Notes under the pieces: model-generated | What the model saw: the letters and a program-made list of their open reading frames with translations, nothing else | The model's database searches: none | Told to the model about the DNA's origin: nothing | Program-made: the position numbers and the translations under genes | NCBI GenBank assembly: GCA_963682055.1 | Contig: OY821750.1 | Location: forward strand, 4,838,501 to 4,902,500 | Direction of reading: 5' to 3' | Origin: Primula veris | Taxonomy: Eukaryota; Streptophyta; Magnoliopsida; Ericales; Primulaceae | Length of the DNA: 64,000 bases | Part shown: in pieces, positions 44,740-57,622 of the stretch | Numbering within the stretch: the first letter of the stretch is position 1 | Layout: every line of letters begins with the position of its first letter

Positions 44740-46548
44740 AAATACCCAAAAGTTAATCTTATATTTTAAATACCAAACCATATGATCAAATATTGTAAAT
44801 TTTTATTTTGATAATTTAGATATTATAATCATAAATTGTTAGCTGATCATAATTGAATGTAGGTTCGTTGAGAATATACTTAAATGGAAAGTAAGTAACA
44901 AATTAAAGATAAGAACTTCTTAAATTGTCTGTTGAAATTCACGAATCAGATAAAATTTCATTCGAAACTTTAGAAATTTTTTTAAGTCTTGAACGGATCA
45001 AGACATTGTCACAAACTGAAAAGGTAACATGTTATTAATTGGCCTAAGAAAACATAACTACATCACTTAATGATTTCTTATATAGTACAAATTATTCTTT
45101 TTGGAAGTTTTTATAAAATTAATTAATTTTTTAAGAATCATAGCTAGACCTACCAATTAACCGCAGAAACTTGATCGGACGGACAAGGACATGCCACGTG
45201 GCAGTCATATCCTACGACCTCCCGTCACCACCGCAGGATCTTTCACCGACTATGTATATCCCAATTATTTTACACACACGTGTCTTTTTATATTCCGGTT
45301 TATACTTTACCACAATTGGGTTAACTTATTACACCAATGTACACAATAGTTTACAATCATTTTGCTATTTGTCCATCTAGTTTTAGTTCAAATACTAGTA
45401 GTCTTCAAACCATAGTCGTCACGGTTGAAAAACATAAATGAAATGAAAAAAAAAAAAATGCACTGTAAAATAATATAAAGAGAGAAATGAAAAGCAGGAA
45501 GTGAGAAACGGAAAACATGATTTTTGAAAGGAAAAGACGAGTTTCTAGTAACTACGCTCCAAACTGTAGTTATCGGGTATTTCGTTACTTTTTTTTAAAA
45601 CTTTTGTCTTCCGTTTTTCCATTCTCATTTTCCGTTTTTGATGATATCACGTGTAAATTTGAGCATTTTTTGTTTTACATCCTCATTTTACTTTTTGAGT
45701 CCTGCTTTAAATTATGGAAAGAATGAACGAGTTGTTCTCAAAATTCAAGAACATCCTTCTAATTTTTTGTAGATATTAAGATTTGAAATTTCTATTACGA
45801 TTTTATTTGAAAGAGAGCCAAAAACAAATGATTACTGAATGAAGTATCTGGCCCCACTTAAATTAACACACGTCACAATATGTCTACTTGTCCAATGTCC
45901 GTTTTGGAGAATTTATAATGTAACAAGAGTTTCACAGTCGACATCATTTAGATGAATAATTAATCCAAACCTTTGTTAATATTTTTTGAAATTTGGAATA
46001 TGTAACAAATCCAATTACTTCCAAGATATCTATTTAATTTTCACGGTTGTGTCACAGATGCTTATGAATTTTCTAACGCAGATTGAAAAAGCAAAAGAAA
46101 TGCAACATAATGAATCTCAGCCATAATCCCACCATAATAGGAAACAAATATATCGCTTGTCAGTCATTTCGTTCATGTGAAAATGATAAGCTATTTAAAA
46201 TCGCATGTCCTTAAATAATTATCAAAATGTCGAGTTAAAACATGAAACAAACTCACAAATATCTACACTTCAACTATATTATAACTACACTTACAAATTT
46301 ACAAAAAAAACAGTAACAAAATTAAGTCCTTGTACTATTTAGATTTCTATTTAGAATATCATTAGTTAGAAATTGCAAGAATATCAACTTAATAAATTAG
46401 ACCAGTAATGTAGCAATTGTGAGTATGGTGACTAAACAAAACTTGTATTAAAACTATACAATATATAAAGATATAATATAATATTTACATTATTTGTGTA
46501 AACTCTCACCGGAGCACCCGGTAATTATTTATTTCCCTTCCCGCTAAG
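44740..46548 (+). other. Region upstream of the SLK gene
   Basis: No gene is seen. The part from 45165 to 45290 is markedly richer in G and C than its surroundings and holds two ACGT-core boxes (see 45193 and 45276). A further TCACGTGT lies near 45648. These may belong to the distal promoter of the SLK gene, whose leader begins somewhere to the right. The transcription start cannot be fixed from sequence. Confidence 0.4.
45193..45283. promoter_or_regulatory. G-box pair in a GC-rich island
   Basis: A perfect 10-bp palindrome GCCACGTGGC lies at 45193-45202, and ACACGTGT at 45276-45283. G-boxes of this type are bound by plant bZIP and bHLH factors and act as ABRE-like elements. They stand in a short GC-richer island. 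Their target gene is uncertain; SLK is the nearest downstream gene on this side. Confidence 0.5.
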
Positions 46549-46552
46549 TATA

Positions 46553-46586
<34 letters not shown>
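46549..46586. repeat. (TA)n microsatellite
   Basis: A TA run of about 38 bp with one interruption, followed by a CTAT/CTCT pyrimidine run near 46587-46612. It lies upstream of the SLK leader intron. Confidence 0.9.
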
Positions 46587-46587
<1 letters not shown>

Positions 46588-46959
46588 CCTCTCTATCTAT
46601 CTATCTCTCTATATATTCATACATTTTACATAAATAATATATTTATATAATATATATATAGATACATATAGTTGTGATTCTATCCAGCTCACAAACTGAG
46701 GTTATATATACTTTTTGATCTCTTTAATATAATAATATGTATACATGATAATATAATAAGTATATACTAGTATATACACTGTAATTTAAATATAATAATA
46801 ATAATAATTTAAACTTATATGACTATATCAATGTGAGCTTTTATCATTTTTTAAGTAAGAGAAAGAGGATTTAGTCTTTTACTCTTTTTGACTGTTCTTT
46901 TTACCATTTTTTTTTTCTATTTATTAATTTGATCTTTTATTTTTTTTGTTTATTTTTTT

Positions 46960-49700
46960 AGGATTGCTAGTGGTAGGTAAGTATTGGGTTTTATGAATTG
47001 CTATAAACTTTTTATTGTAATGGTCTATATAAATTGAGGTTCTTTGTGACAAATCATTTCCTTTAAAATAAGTATTGGGATTTATGAATTGATATAAACT
47101 TTTTTGTTGTAGTAGTCTATAGAAATTGAAGTTATGAGTGAAAAATCATTTTCTTTATTGTAAATTAATGAAATTTGTGGTGTTTTTTTATACTTAATTT
47201 AGTAAATTTTTTTTTTTTTTTACTTATAGAGGTTGATTGATCTCCTGGTTTATTTTAGGGTGATTATGACTGTTTTTTGCCAGTTAAGTTGAAATTTAGG
47301 GTTTTTTTTATTGCTTGATCTTCAAATGGTGTATTTCGAAAATAAAAGGTCCTGTCTTTTTGACATAAACATATTTTTTTAAAGTAAATTTGATTTATGA
47401 GTTGGGTTTGTTTATTTAGTATTGCTACCAGTAGATAGCATTGAATTTTTTGAATTAATATGAGGTGAAGTTTTCCATGACGAATCATTCTTTGATCGTG
47501 AAGTAATGAAATTCGTGGTGGATTTTACGTTATTCACTATATTTTTATTACTTTTTTGGGACTCTTAGTTACGGTTAGGGTGATTATCAACTGCTACTTG
47601 CCAGCTAAGTAGAACTCGGGGTTTATCAATTACTTGATTGTCGAATTATGTCTTTATAGAGAAAAGGTCTTTTTTACTGTAATTACATTGTTCTTTTAAA
47701 CATCTTGATTGCAACCGCTCCCCCCTGACGGTGATCCTTTATTTAGGTTATTTTTTCCCTTCAGCATTGTCAATAGTAGACAGCATTGCCGAATCATTCT
47801 CTTTATCATAAATTATTGAAATTCGTAGTGACTTTTACATATTTAAGTCATTCATTGTTTTTAAATTACTTGCTGGGATGGAAATAAGGGTTTTTTATTG
47901 CTTGATCTTCGAATGGTGTTTATTGAAAATAAAAGGTCCAGTCTTTTGACAGTAACAATTTATTTTGTTACCCAAATTTGAGTTTTGAGTTGAGTTTGTT
48001 TAATTAGGATTGCTAGCAGTAGATAGTATAATTTTTTTTTGAATTAGTATGAGGTGAAATTCTCCGTGACGAATCATTTCTTTGATCGTAAAGTAATGAA
48101 ATTTGTGGGGGATTTTACGTTATTCACTATATTTTTATTAATTTTTTGGGACTCCTAGTTACAATTAGGGTGATTATCAAATGCTACTTGCCAGCTAAGT
48201 CGAAACTTACTGTTTTTCAATTGCTTGATCGTCGAATTGTGTCTTTTGAGAAAAAAAAGGTTTAGTCTTTTTTACTGTTATTACAATTTTCTTTTGAACA
48301 TTTTTTTTCGTCGATGGTGATCTTTTATTCAGGTTGGTTTTTTGAATTGATATGAGGTGAAGTTCTCTGTGCTTTCATTCTCTTTACCGTACCTTAATGA
48401 AATTCGTAGTGGATTTTACATATTTAAGTTATTTATTGTTTTTAAATTACTTGCTGAGATGGAATGGATCTCCTGGTTGTGGTTATGGTGATTATCGGTT
48501 GCTTAATGCCTGCTAATTTTAAAATTAAGGTTTTAGAAAAGAAATTTGAATTTGGCTGGTAGCTTTCTATTTATCAGATTGATCTCCGTTGTAGTGTACA
48601 ATTTTAATAACGTAGTACTTTTATGGAGTATATGACTGACTATGTAAGCTGTATCAGTAAAATTGTGGAACTAAGAGTAAAAGGTATAGTCTTTATGACT
48701 GTAAATTACTTTTTTTCTTATTGAAATTGATCGTTGAGTTGGGTTTCGTTTTCAGGGTTGCTAGTGGTAATATTGGTTTCTTTGAATTAATATGGACCTC
48801 ATTATTATAGTCTGAAGTAGTTATTTCTAGGTGACAAATCATTTTTTTGTTCTTGTGGATTAATGTAATCCATGGCGGGTTTTACTTAATAAAATTATTT
48901 ATTGTTTTTCTGTTGCTTGTTGAGATGTAATTGATCTCCTGGTTGTAGTTAAGGTGATTATCGATTGCTTGATGCCTGCAATATTGACAGTCGGGATTTC
49001 TGTAGTTTCATTTGCTTGATCTTTGAATTCGTGTTATTTCTTGGGCTTATAATTACGATTCAATCTTGTTGATTTCTGTAGTTGATCTTTACTTTCATTT
49101 TAAATGGTATATCGCGATGAGATTATCCGATACAGAGATTACGTTTGTCCTTTATATATTCATTAGATTCAGTGTCCATGTTACTAAATTAAGATACTTT
49201 TTTAATTTCGTTACTTTTGAAAGTGGAAACGATATCCTTCTTATGCTTTTGCCTTATGGCACTTATCATCTGTTTATTGCCATAAAATGAAAAGGGTATA
49301 TTAAATAGGAGTTAGGAATTTTTCTCTTTAGATGGTTACATGCTTAACTTTTGTTGCCGTTCACTCTATGTGGTACTTGAGAATTGCTTATGTTGGTTTC
49401 ACATATTTGCTTCTTGTTTTAGTTTTGTAGCTTATTTTCTTACAAAGCCTTGTTTTTAATCACTCATTTCTATAATATTAAGCTATTAAGTCACAGAAAG
49501 TCAACATCAAAGTTCAACCTTTGAGTTATTAAACTTTGAATGTAAGAAACTTATCAACTCAATTTTTTCCTGTCGGAAGATGTGTCTAAATAACTATTAC
49601 ATTATCTTTTGAGCATTAATATTTTACTTCTTTAAGTCGAATAAAGTTCCTTGTTATGCTGAAAAGGTAATTATCGGCTGCTTATTTCCAGCTAAAGTGA
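46960..49700 (+). repeat. Degenerate tandem repeats in the SLK leader intron
   Basis: At least six diverged copies share a core close to GATCTCCTGGTT..TTAGGGTGATTATC..TTGCTT..TGCCAGCTAAG, at about 47238, 47565, 48160, 48467, 48932 and 49668. A second shared module, AATTAATATGAGGTGAAGTT..GACGAATCATT..AAGTAATGAAATTCGTGGTGG, is at about 47450, 48045 and 48345. The copy at 47410-47640 and that at 48000-48240 are the most alike. The array lies upstream of the acceptor at 49845 and is probably a repeatedly duplicated 5'-leader intron. Confidence 0.7.
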
Positions 49701-49845
49701 AAATTAGGAAGTTTTGAATAAGAATTTGGGATTCATTTATTTAGATAGTTACTTGTTTAAATTGCATTTCTGCTTACCATATAAGGTACTTCAAGTTTTT
49801 CTCAAATTCAATTCCGTTGTGATTTCTTTTTCTTTCTTTTTGCAG

Positions 49846-50087
49846 CTTCTTTGCTTACGAATAGTCGAATACCTGTTATAAGAGGCTCCTCATTTTTACG
49901 CGGTACATCTATTGAAATACCCAAAAAACCAAAGCCAAACAAGACAGCTGAGTCATTAACCTGTTGTTTTGGGAAACATCAACTTCTCTATATTATCAAA
50001 AGAGGATCTGAGTAGTGATTACATTGTCTCCTTGAGACTTTAGACGAGAAACTCTATATTCTGGCTTCTGGGGGATATTTAGATCCC
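49846..50087 (+). other. Leader exon of the SLK gene (5' UTR part)
   Basis: A pyrimidine-rich acceptor TTCTTTTTGCAG ends at 49845, and the following 242 bp run without a further acceptor into the ATG at 50088. This suggests a leader exon interrupted upstream by an intron. The exon's upstream partner is unknown, although GTAAGT at 46977 is a possible donor. Confidence 0.55.
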
Positions 50088-53000
50088 ATGACACCTTCCC
50101 GAGTAGCCGGAAGGTTATCCCAGTCCTCTCCTAATTCTGGACTATTCTACCAAGGTGATGATGTGGCGAGCCCAGGGCAGAGTTCAATGGTCACAGATGC
50201 CAACTCAGTATATGCAAACGGTCCTAACCTTCAAAGAAACACCAGCTTCAACTCGGATACATATCGTATACCAGCATCACCACTGTCATTTTCTTCCAAC
50301 AACGTGAGCGTTTCAGGGTCGTCGATTATAGACCGACCAAATATTGATCAGAATATCATGCATATGCAAAAAAGACCGAGGTTAGATATTAAGGAAGAGG
50401 AGATTTTTATGCAACAGATAATGCAGAGGCAGAACCAGAACCCGCAGTTACAAGCGATGATTCAACAGCAGAGATTGCGACAACAACAACAACAACAACA
50501 ACAACAACAGCAGCAGCAGCAGCAGCAGCAGCAGTTTTTGCAGTCTATGCCGCCAGCTCAGCGCGCCCAGATACTGCAGCAGAATCAGATGAGGCAACAG
50601 GTCCAGAACCAGACGATACAACCCGTTATGAAACATCCTCATGATAGTGGGATATGTTCTCGTAGGCTAATGAAATATCTCTATAATCTTCGTCAGCACC
50701 CTGTAAGATTCCTCTCTTTGATTAGTATTTGTTGATAAATGCCTTTTAGTAGGTGTAATTGATCATTTGTTCACTGGACTGTAAACTAGTTTTCAATGTA
50801 CTCCTTAAATTTATTTATTTTTGGGTGTACTGAACTGCGTTTTTAGTTATTTTGGGTAAGCTGTCAATATTGTATCTGAAAAACACATTTTTAATTTTAG
50901 ATCCTCAACTTACACATTTTTCAATTCCTAATTTCTTTATCTTGTTTTCGATAATGCATGACAGTAGTTTGGTGTATAAAACTGAAAAGTCGTATTAAGT
51001 TAAGGGTACAAAAAAAATGACAGCTTTCTTTAATTGAGAGAAATTAGTTGCTCATTACACAAACCTACCTTATGCTGTCATGTAGTGCACAATTGAGATA
51101 TGTAATGCTGCATAGTTAACAATACTAAATGTTAGTGATCCCCATAAAAATGGTTCAGACTCTCAAATGGATTTAATTTCTTGCCTTGGTTGGTCCAATA
51201 ATGATACGGTGTTATTTTTTGTAATAGGAAAATACCATTTCTTATTGGAGGAAGTTTGTCGCAGAGTATTATTCCCCACGTGCAAAGAAGCGGTGGTGCT
51301 TGTCACTGTATCATAATGTTGGGAACCATTCATTGGGTGTTTTCCCACAAGCCAACATGGTTGGTCAATCTTTATTTTGTTTTGGTTTTGGTTTTGGTTT
51401 TGGTTTTGGTTTTGGTTTTGGTTTTGGTTTTGGTTTTGGTTTTGGTTTTGGTTTTGGTTTTGGTTTGTATTCATGTTAATAAATGCTCAAGTTTTAACCA
51501 TTTTAACCATAACTTGAAGCATATGTACCTGATAGAAAACGCCAAAACTGAATTATTATTTCATGGTTATGTGTATGTATAGATATGGATCGAAATAGCT
51601 ATCGCAATTAGTATCTCATTTCTTAAATCTCAATAGATAATTTTATCTCAAGCAATTAATGAAAATGAAAGAAGTTGACTTTTGAGTAACTGAGCTGAAT
51701 ACTTTAATATGAGTTGTTTGAATTTGCAAAATAAAGAATTGGTATTTGTTTATGTGTATGTATGAATGCATCTGTTTGTGCATATATCGTGTATGAATTT
51801 ATCTCTATGTGCATGTATAGACTGTTGATGCATTTATCCCCCCTTTCATCTTTCAATTTTTTTTTCTTTAACCATAATTTATTAGCTGCTCTTCTATTGT
51901 TTCAGGATGCTTGGCACTGTGAAATTTGTAATTCAAAATCTGGGAAGGGATTCGGTAAGTGGATCAGTATAACAAGGATCTATATATTGACTAATTATTA
52001 TACACGGATTACACATTTCCTTGGACATCTGTATTGGTGTCTAGTCTTGCAACTGCTAATTTTAGAAAGCGATCAATATTTGCTTTCTTAAATGAGAATA
52101 TTGTTGATGAACATATCCAATCTCCTGAAATTCTAAGAAACATAAATGATGGTTATGCATTTGGTGCTGTTGATATTGGCTATTTGATTCCGAGTATTTA
52201 TTGTGCTTGGATAAGGTTTAATCATAAGATGAATGTATGAAGTGTAAATATTCCTATTGATCGTTTAGCTTAAATTGTTTACAACCGGAACTTAATTTGC
52301 AACATCATTTCATTGTTCTTAACATATGATGTTATGGTAATTTATTAGTATCTCGAGTCTGTAATACTCTGTTATCTCAATCCTATATTTTTTCGTACTT
52401 ACTAAATCAAACTGTTTCTGTTCAAGATTCCCTGTTGAAATTTGAAATAAAGATCGTACCTGCTAAATGATTTAACTAACAATCTATTTTTAAGAAAAAT
52501 TACTAAATTAACTCAATACTTCTATTTATTTTTTTATTTTGATTGGGTTTTTTGTGTTGACAGAGGCAACGTTTGAGGTGCTCCCCAGACTCAACAGGAT
52601 CAAATTCGCGAGTGGAGTCGTAGATGAACTTTTATTCTTAGATTTGCCTCGTGAATATACATTTCCTTCTGGAATAATGATGCTGGAGTATGGCAAAGCT
52701 GTTGAAGAGAGTGTATATGAACAGCTACGTGTTGTTCGTGAGGGTCATCTTCGTATTATGTTCGCTCCTGACTTAAAGGTGTGGAAAATATTGTTTAGTT
52801 AAAAAGTACCAAATAGTAAATACTAACCTTTTCTTCCTAACTTACCCAAAAAACTTTTTCTTCGTAACCTGCAGTAAATCCTTTCGTATTTCTTTATTAA
52901 TTCAGATTTTGTCTTGGGAATTTTGTTCTCGGCGTCATGAAGAGCTTCTCCCCCGTAGGCTTGTTGCGCCACAGGTACTACTTTGTGTCCAATGAAACAT

Positions 53001-54755
53001 TAATGAGGCTTAAACCGTTATCCTTTATTACAATTGTTTCTTTATTTTATTACTAATCTAATGACCCTATGGCATCTTTTCACATTCTGCTTTGGTGAAC
53101 AAGATGATAAAGTCTTAAGGTTATTAGATTAGTTAATACAAAAAGGGGTTAATAGGAAAATTGTTCTTCCTAATCAGATATTTTGCCTTTATTTAATTTT
53201 GTATTATCCAAACCAAATTGCTTTGTGGCATCTTGTGCTGTTCTGCCCAGGAAGGAGATGAGAAAGTCTGAAGGTTAAGTTTGCGAAATGCATGTATTTT
53301 CATTTTAGAGTTGAATTTACTATTTAGTCATGGAGGCGTTATGCGTTGATTATGGAGTTTTTGATGTAAAAAAAATTTCACAGAGAAATAGTGCCACTTT
53401 GTATAAAAACGTGATATCATGCATCACTGCATTGATTCCATTCTCTGCCGAATGTTAAAGAAAACAATTTACTTTGCAGGTGAATCACCTAGTCCAGGTT
53501 GCACAGAAATGCCAAAGCACCATTACAGAAAGCGGAGCAGAAGGAATTTCTCAGCAGGACTTGCAGACAAACAGTAACATGTTAGATTCCATTCTTCCAA
53601 ATTATACTTGCTCTAAATTATATCTTTATTTACTGTCTCTTGCAACTTAAGACCCTAATATCTGTGTCCTTTAAAGCTTGTGCATAAGCAATTCAATAAC
53701 TTCATTTTTAGGGTCGTGACAGCAGGACGTCAGCTGGCAAAGACATTGGAACTGCAATCACTAAATGATTTGGGGTTTTCAAAAACATACGTTCGGTGCC
53801 TGCAGGTAAAACTACATTTTTTTGTAGAAAGTCGAACTTGTTTTATCTCTGTGCTTAGTTATCTTACAATTTCAACTTTTAACAGATAGCCGAGGTCGTT
53901 GGTAGCATGAAAGCCTTGATGGATGTCTGCCAAAATCAGAAAATCGGACCAGTCGGTAAACCCTCTACTTATGCTTATATTGGCTGCAGTTTTTATGTTT
54001 TCACCCTTTTATTATCTTTGCCTCTATTGAGTTGTATTACGACAATGTTTTAGCACGATAGTTTGTTCACGATTAATTCAGAACCCCATTTACTCGGATC
54101 TGATAAGTTGGCTTCTATTGCAGAAAGCTTGAAAACCTATCCTCAACATCCCAATATCTCTAAAGTCCAAATACAAAAATGCAATGAGGTGGCACACTTG
54201 GGCAATACAATTAGTAATCAGATGAACAACTCTCAGAACATGGTCGGTCAAGGGGGTTCAAGTGGCTCGTCCCAAGCTGCAGTAGCCTTGACTAGCTATC
54301 AAAACATGCTTATTAGACCGAACTCGACAGATTCTAATAATTCTAACCAAAATTCTTTTCCAATGTTTCAAAATACTAATGGCAATATCATGCAAAATAT
54401 GCAAAGTTCGCCCTATATCAGCATATCTAAAAGTTCCGAGCTGCAGCCAATGGGCTATGGTACCGAGAGAGAAACTCAAAATCCATCTCTTTCGGGGCAA
54501 AGTGGTTATGGAAATATAGCGAAAGATAGCACTACGGGTCGCGCTCCAAGCAGAAGCAACGGTGTTAAAGATGAATCGAATGGTGAAATTTCTCCGAGTG
54601 ATCACGTAACATTGGATGATCATAAAACTGAGAATAAGACTCAGGACGACCCTTTGTCGGATGATATGGTAGAAGACATAGCCGATGCGTTCATAGAGAA
54701 TGGATTTTTTAGTAGTGATTTTAACGATAGTGTAGATTTTGATTGGAGGATGTGA
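50088..54755 (+). CDS. SLK: SEUSS-like (SLK) transcriptional co-regulator, 9 coding exons, 658 aa
   Basis: Coding exons are 50088-50702, 51228-51359, 51906-51954, 52564-52778, 52906-52974, 53480-53580, 53712-53805, 53886-53955 and 54124-54755. All have GT..AG borders and agree in phase, giving 658 residues. The start MTPSRVAGRLSQSSPNSG is typical of SLK proteins. An N-terminal region with KRPRLD (likely nuclear signal) and a glutamine run precedes the LIM-binding (Ldb1/Chip) domain. That domain runs from RRLMKYLYNLRQHP through YWRKFVAEYYSPRAKKRWCL, GIMMLEYGKAVEESVYEQLR and ILSWEFCSRRHEELLPRRLV to AGRQLAKTLELQSLNDLGFS. The tail ends ENGFFSSDFNDSVDFDWRM. SLK proteins act in the nucleus with LEUNIG-type co-repressors in meristem, flower and embryo development. 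The chain is shorter than typical SLKs (about 750-850), mainly outside the domain, so it is a diverged member. Leader and intron repeats are described separately. Confidence 0.92.
50483..50535 (+). repeat. (CAA)n(CAG)n run coding for polyglutamine
   Basis: An uninterrupted series of CAA codons followed by CAG codons encodes about 18-19 glutamines in the SLK N-terminal half. Such runs are length-variable and common in this protein family. Confidence 0.95.
51375..51467 (+). repeat. (TTTTGG)n minisatellite in SLK intron
   Basis: About fifteen perfect copies of the hexamer TTTTGG begin 15 bp after the donor of the second coding exon (GT at 51360). The strand is G-rich and T-rich. It produces false Leu-Val and Asn-Gln open frames on the two strands. 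Confidence 0.95.
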
Positions 54756-57622
54756 CTGTTTCTAATAGCGTTTTCTTTTGTAATGGACTTCGCTACTTCC
54801 AGTGCCTTCAAACTGAAAGTCACAACAAAGAAAATTAGTTAAGTAACTTTTGAAAGTTTACCAGATACATTATTACACCTGAAAAGCCTGTGTGCTTGAA
54901 CTACAGTTGATACCGATCGCATTATATAAAAGAACTTTTATGTTAATTCCATTTAGTCTTCTATACTTGCAGTCTTGTGAATTTGCCTGTATCGTTTTGA
55001 GTTTGTTTCGTATCAATTTGTTGCCAATCAAATCATCATATAGCCAAACCCAACTTTTTATAATTAAAGCTCAGATTGATGGTTATTTGCAAGCTCATTT
55101 GTAAAAGCCAAATATATATTTTTGGTTAACTAATAAGTTCAGTTTGGCAAGGTCGGTCCTAGAAGGAATAACTATATTTTTTGTAACCTTTATTACGAAA
55201 TTGTGTCATTGTTTTTTAGTCGATTTGACTTGTCAAATAGAAAGATAAGAGGAAAATCGAATTGATACTAAAAAAGATAGTGGCACAACATGGAACAACT
55301 GAGAGGATACGATCAATCGAGAAATGTTGATAAGATAGTGGGACAATTTTAAGTCTTTCAAAGTAATTTAACGAATAACGATTATATGGCATAATATACG
55401 GATTTGGTGTGGCACTGTGGCTACTGGCCAGAGACTGTAGTTGTAGTTTGAGAACATAGTTAATGCGAAAATCATTTTCCCTTTAAGAAACTGTATATCC
55501 CGTTTATCGCTTTTCATTTCTTGTTTCTTATTATTTTGCGTGCTGAATTTTAAGATTTGTTTTATTTTAACGTTCCATGTTTCGTATTCCATTTTGTTTC
55601 CCGCATTGGTCTTCGCTCTTGGCAGCCATGCTCGAGACTCTTGTGTCATGACTTTACACTACAAGAAAAATTTAAGCAAGCAACGGTTTACTTTTTAAAA
55701 TTTTGAAAATATTCTCTTGAACATTAGATGATCTCTATCTTGATTAGATTAACCAAATTTTATTTAAAAAGAAGAAGAAAGTACAGTCGAGAAAAAAACT
55801 TATAGGCAAAGAGAGAGATCTTGGCCTTGTTTGGTTGCAGATTTTTTTGCATATCTGCTTTCAAACTGGAAGGCAGTAATCAGCTCTTTTGGCTTGAAAT
55901 GACTAGAGGATTTAAGCTATTAGCCTTGTCCCGGACTTTCATTGTTTTAGGTTTTTATGCCGAATTTATATTTTCTACTTAAAGTTGAAGTTTGGTTGAC
56001 CAGCTTAGAAACATCTTATGATGAACACGGCGATTTGGACATGTTATTTATTTACTGTTTAGTTATTTATCGAGAGAGTGAGTTATTAGTTTATTTCTTT
56101 TTATTGTGGACTGGTTTGATATTTGTTATTATTTTGAGACCATTGTTTTAATGTTTGCTAGGGAACTTATAAGTTCCCAGCAAACTCTTTTCATCAGATT
56201 AACGAGGTTTTGCTATTGAAATAATAAATATTGGTTCTCTCACCAAAAGGTGCAGTCTTGTACTTCTCTTCCTTTCGTCACGATTATTATCGTTGTTTCT
56301 CTCTTTTCTTTTGGTGTTTATTAGCGTATTCATCATCTTAAAAGCTGAACATTATGCTTTTCAGACTGAAAATGCAAGTAGCTTCAAGCTACACGAATGC
56401 AAGTGTGTTAAGTTCAATAAAAGTATAAATTCCAGCTTAATTACTTAAAAGCTATAACCAAACAAATTCTCAGACAATTGTATTGAGAAAGGCAGGTTAT
56501 GTCCTTTTGTCATAGAACATTTATAAATCTTATATTCTATAATCTAGTTTTCAAAAAACTAGTACTGACTTAAAGATAATAGTTTCCTAATAGGAGGCTT
56601 GAACTTACTAACAATAGTCTAGCTTTGGCATTGCATGCACATTTGTTCCTATGAACTATTAGAATGATACTTCCAGAATTTGGCTGCCTTTAGAAAAAAA
56701 CTTAATTTCTACTTAGTTTACAATCTAGAAACACCAACGCACAACACGCACACTAAGAGGTCAACTTACTAAAGCGGATTAATAGCCTATTAACTATTTA
56801 GAAATCATTTTCTGAACTTGTATATACAGACATACGCTACTTATCCCGTTATTCTTGTTATATAAGAAGAGATAACACATAGGCGGTGCTAGTGCTACAA
56901 GATTCAAACTTCAAACTCACAAAGTGTAGATAATCTGCATCTCAAAACTAAAAGAATAAAAAACTCGACAAATAAGAGATTAAAGTGTCTGATCAGTAAA
57001 TAATTGTTTACAAACAATTGATAGCCAGATAAACAAGTCTGAGAAGGGGCTGCTTACCCTTTTTTTTCACTGTTACTACCGGCCATGTGGCTGAAACCGG
57101 CACGGTGGGTAATATATTACATTTGAAAGAACGCTAGATGGTCGTCAGACAAATTTTTTGGAAAATATTTTAGGAATTCATAAACAGATAAACAAACGGA
57201 CCTTAAAATTGTCAGTTAAATGAAGTAAAAACGCCAACAGCCTAGTAAACTAGTAACTGAATTCTGTTTACATTGTTCACATTAGCAAACAAACAAATCC
57301 ATGACCAACTAAGCATCAGCTACAGATAATAAAAGAAATGAAGATTAAGAAGCGATTAATGAATTTGCGCAAGTAGTTACAGTACTACAAATCGATTTTT
57401 TTACAGGGTCAAACAGCCTCAAAAAGACTAACATTCATTGCTGCCAAACAGAAAGAGGAGTTATAAACTAGCCTATAATATCACTACATCCATGTATTCG
57501 ATTGTTGCCAAAAGAAGAGTTAAAAAACTAGCCTACATCTCTAAATCCATGTACTGTTCAGTATTTCACAAATTCTAATATATTCAGTTCTGTCTCCAAC
57601 ATCCCGAGTCATAAAATCATCG
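54756..57622. other. SLK 3' flank and convergent intergenic region
   Basis: The SLK 3' untranslated region probably occupies the first 100-300 bp. An isolated CACTACAAGAAAAA word at 55657 looks like one end of a CACTA element, but no matching inverted end was found nearby. No other gene is supported up to the RopGAP stop at 57623. Confidence 0.45.

Noticed and set aside
50448..50642. Polyleucine minus-strand frame
   Set aside because: It is the antisense of the CAA/CAG glutamine run in the SLK exon.
51163..51582. Asn-Gln and Leu-Val repeat proteins
   Set aside because: They are translations of the TTTTGG hexamer array within an intron and part of exon 2 in the wrong frame.
54258..54623. 121-codon minus-strand frame
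   Set aside because: It is a shadow of the last SLK coding exon.
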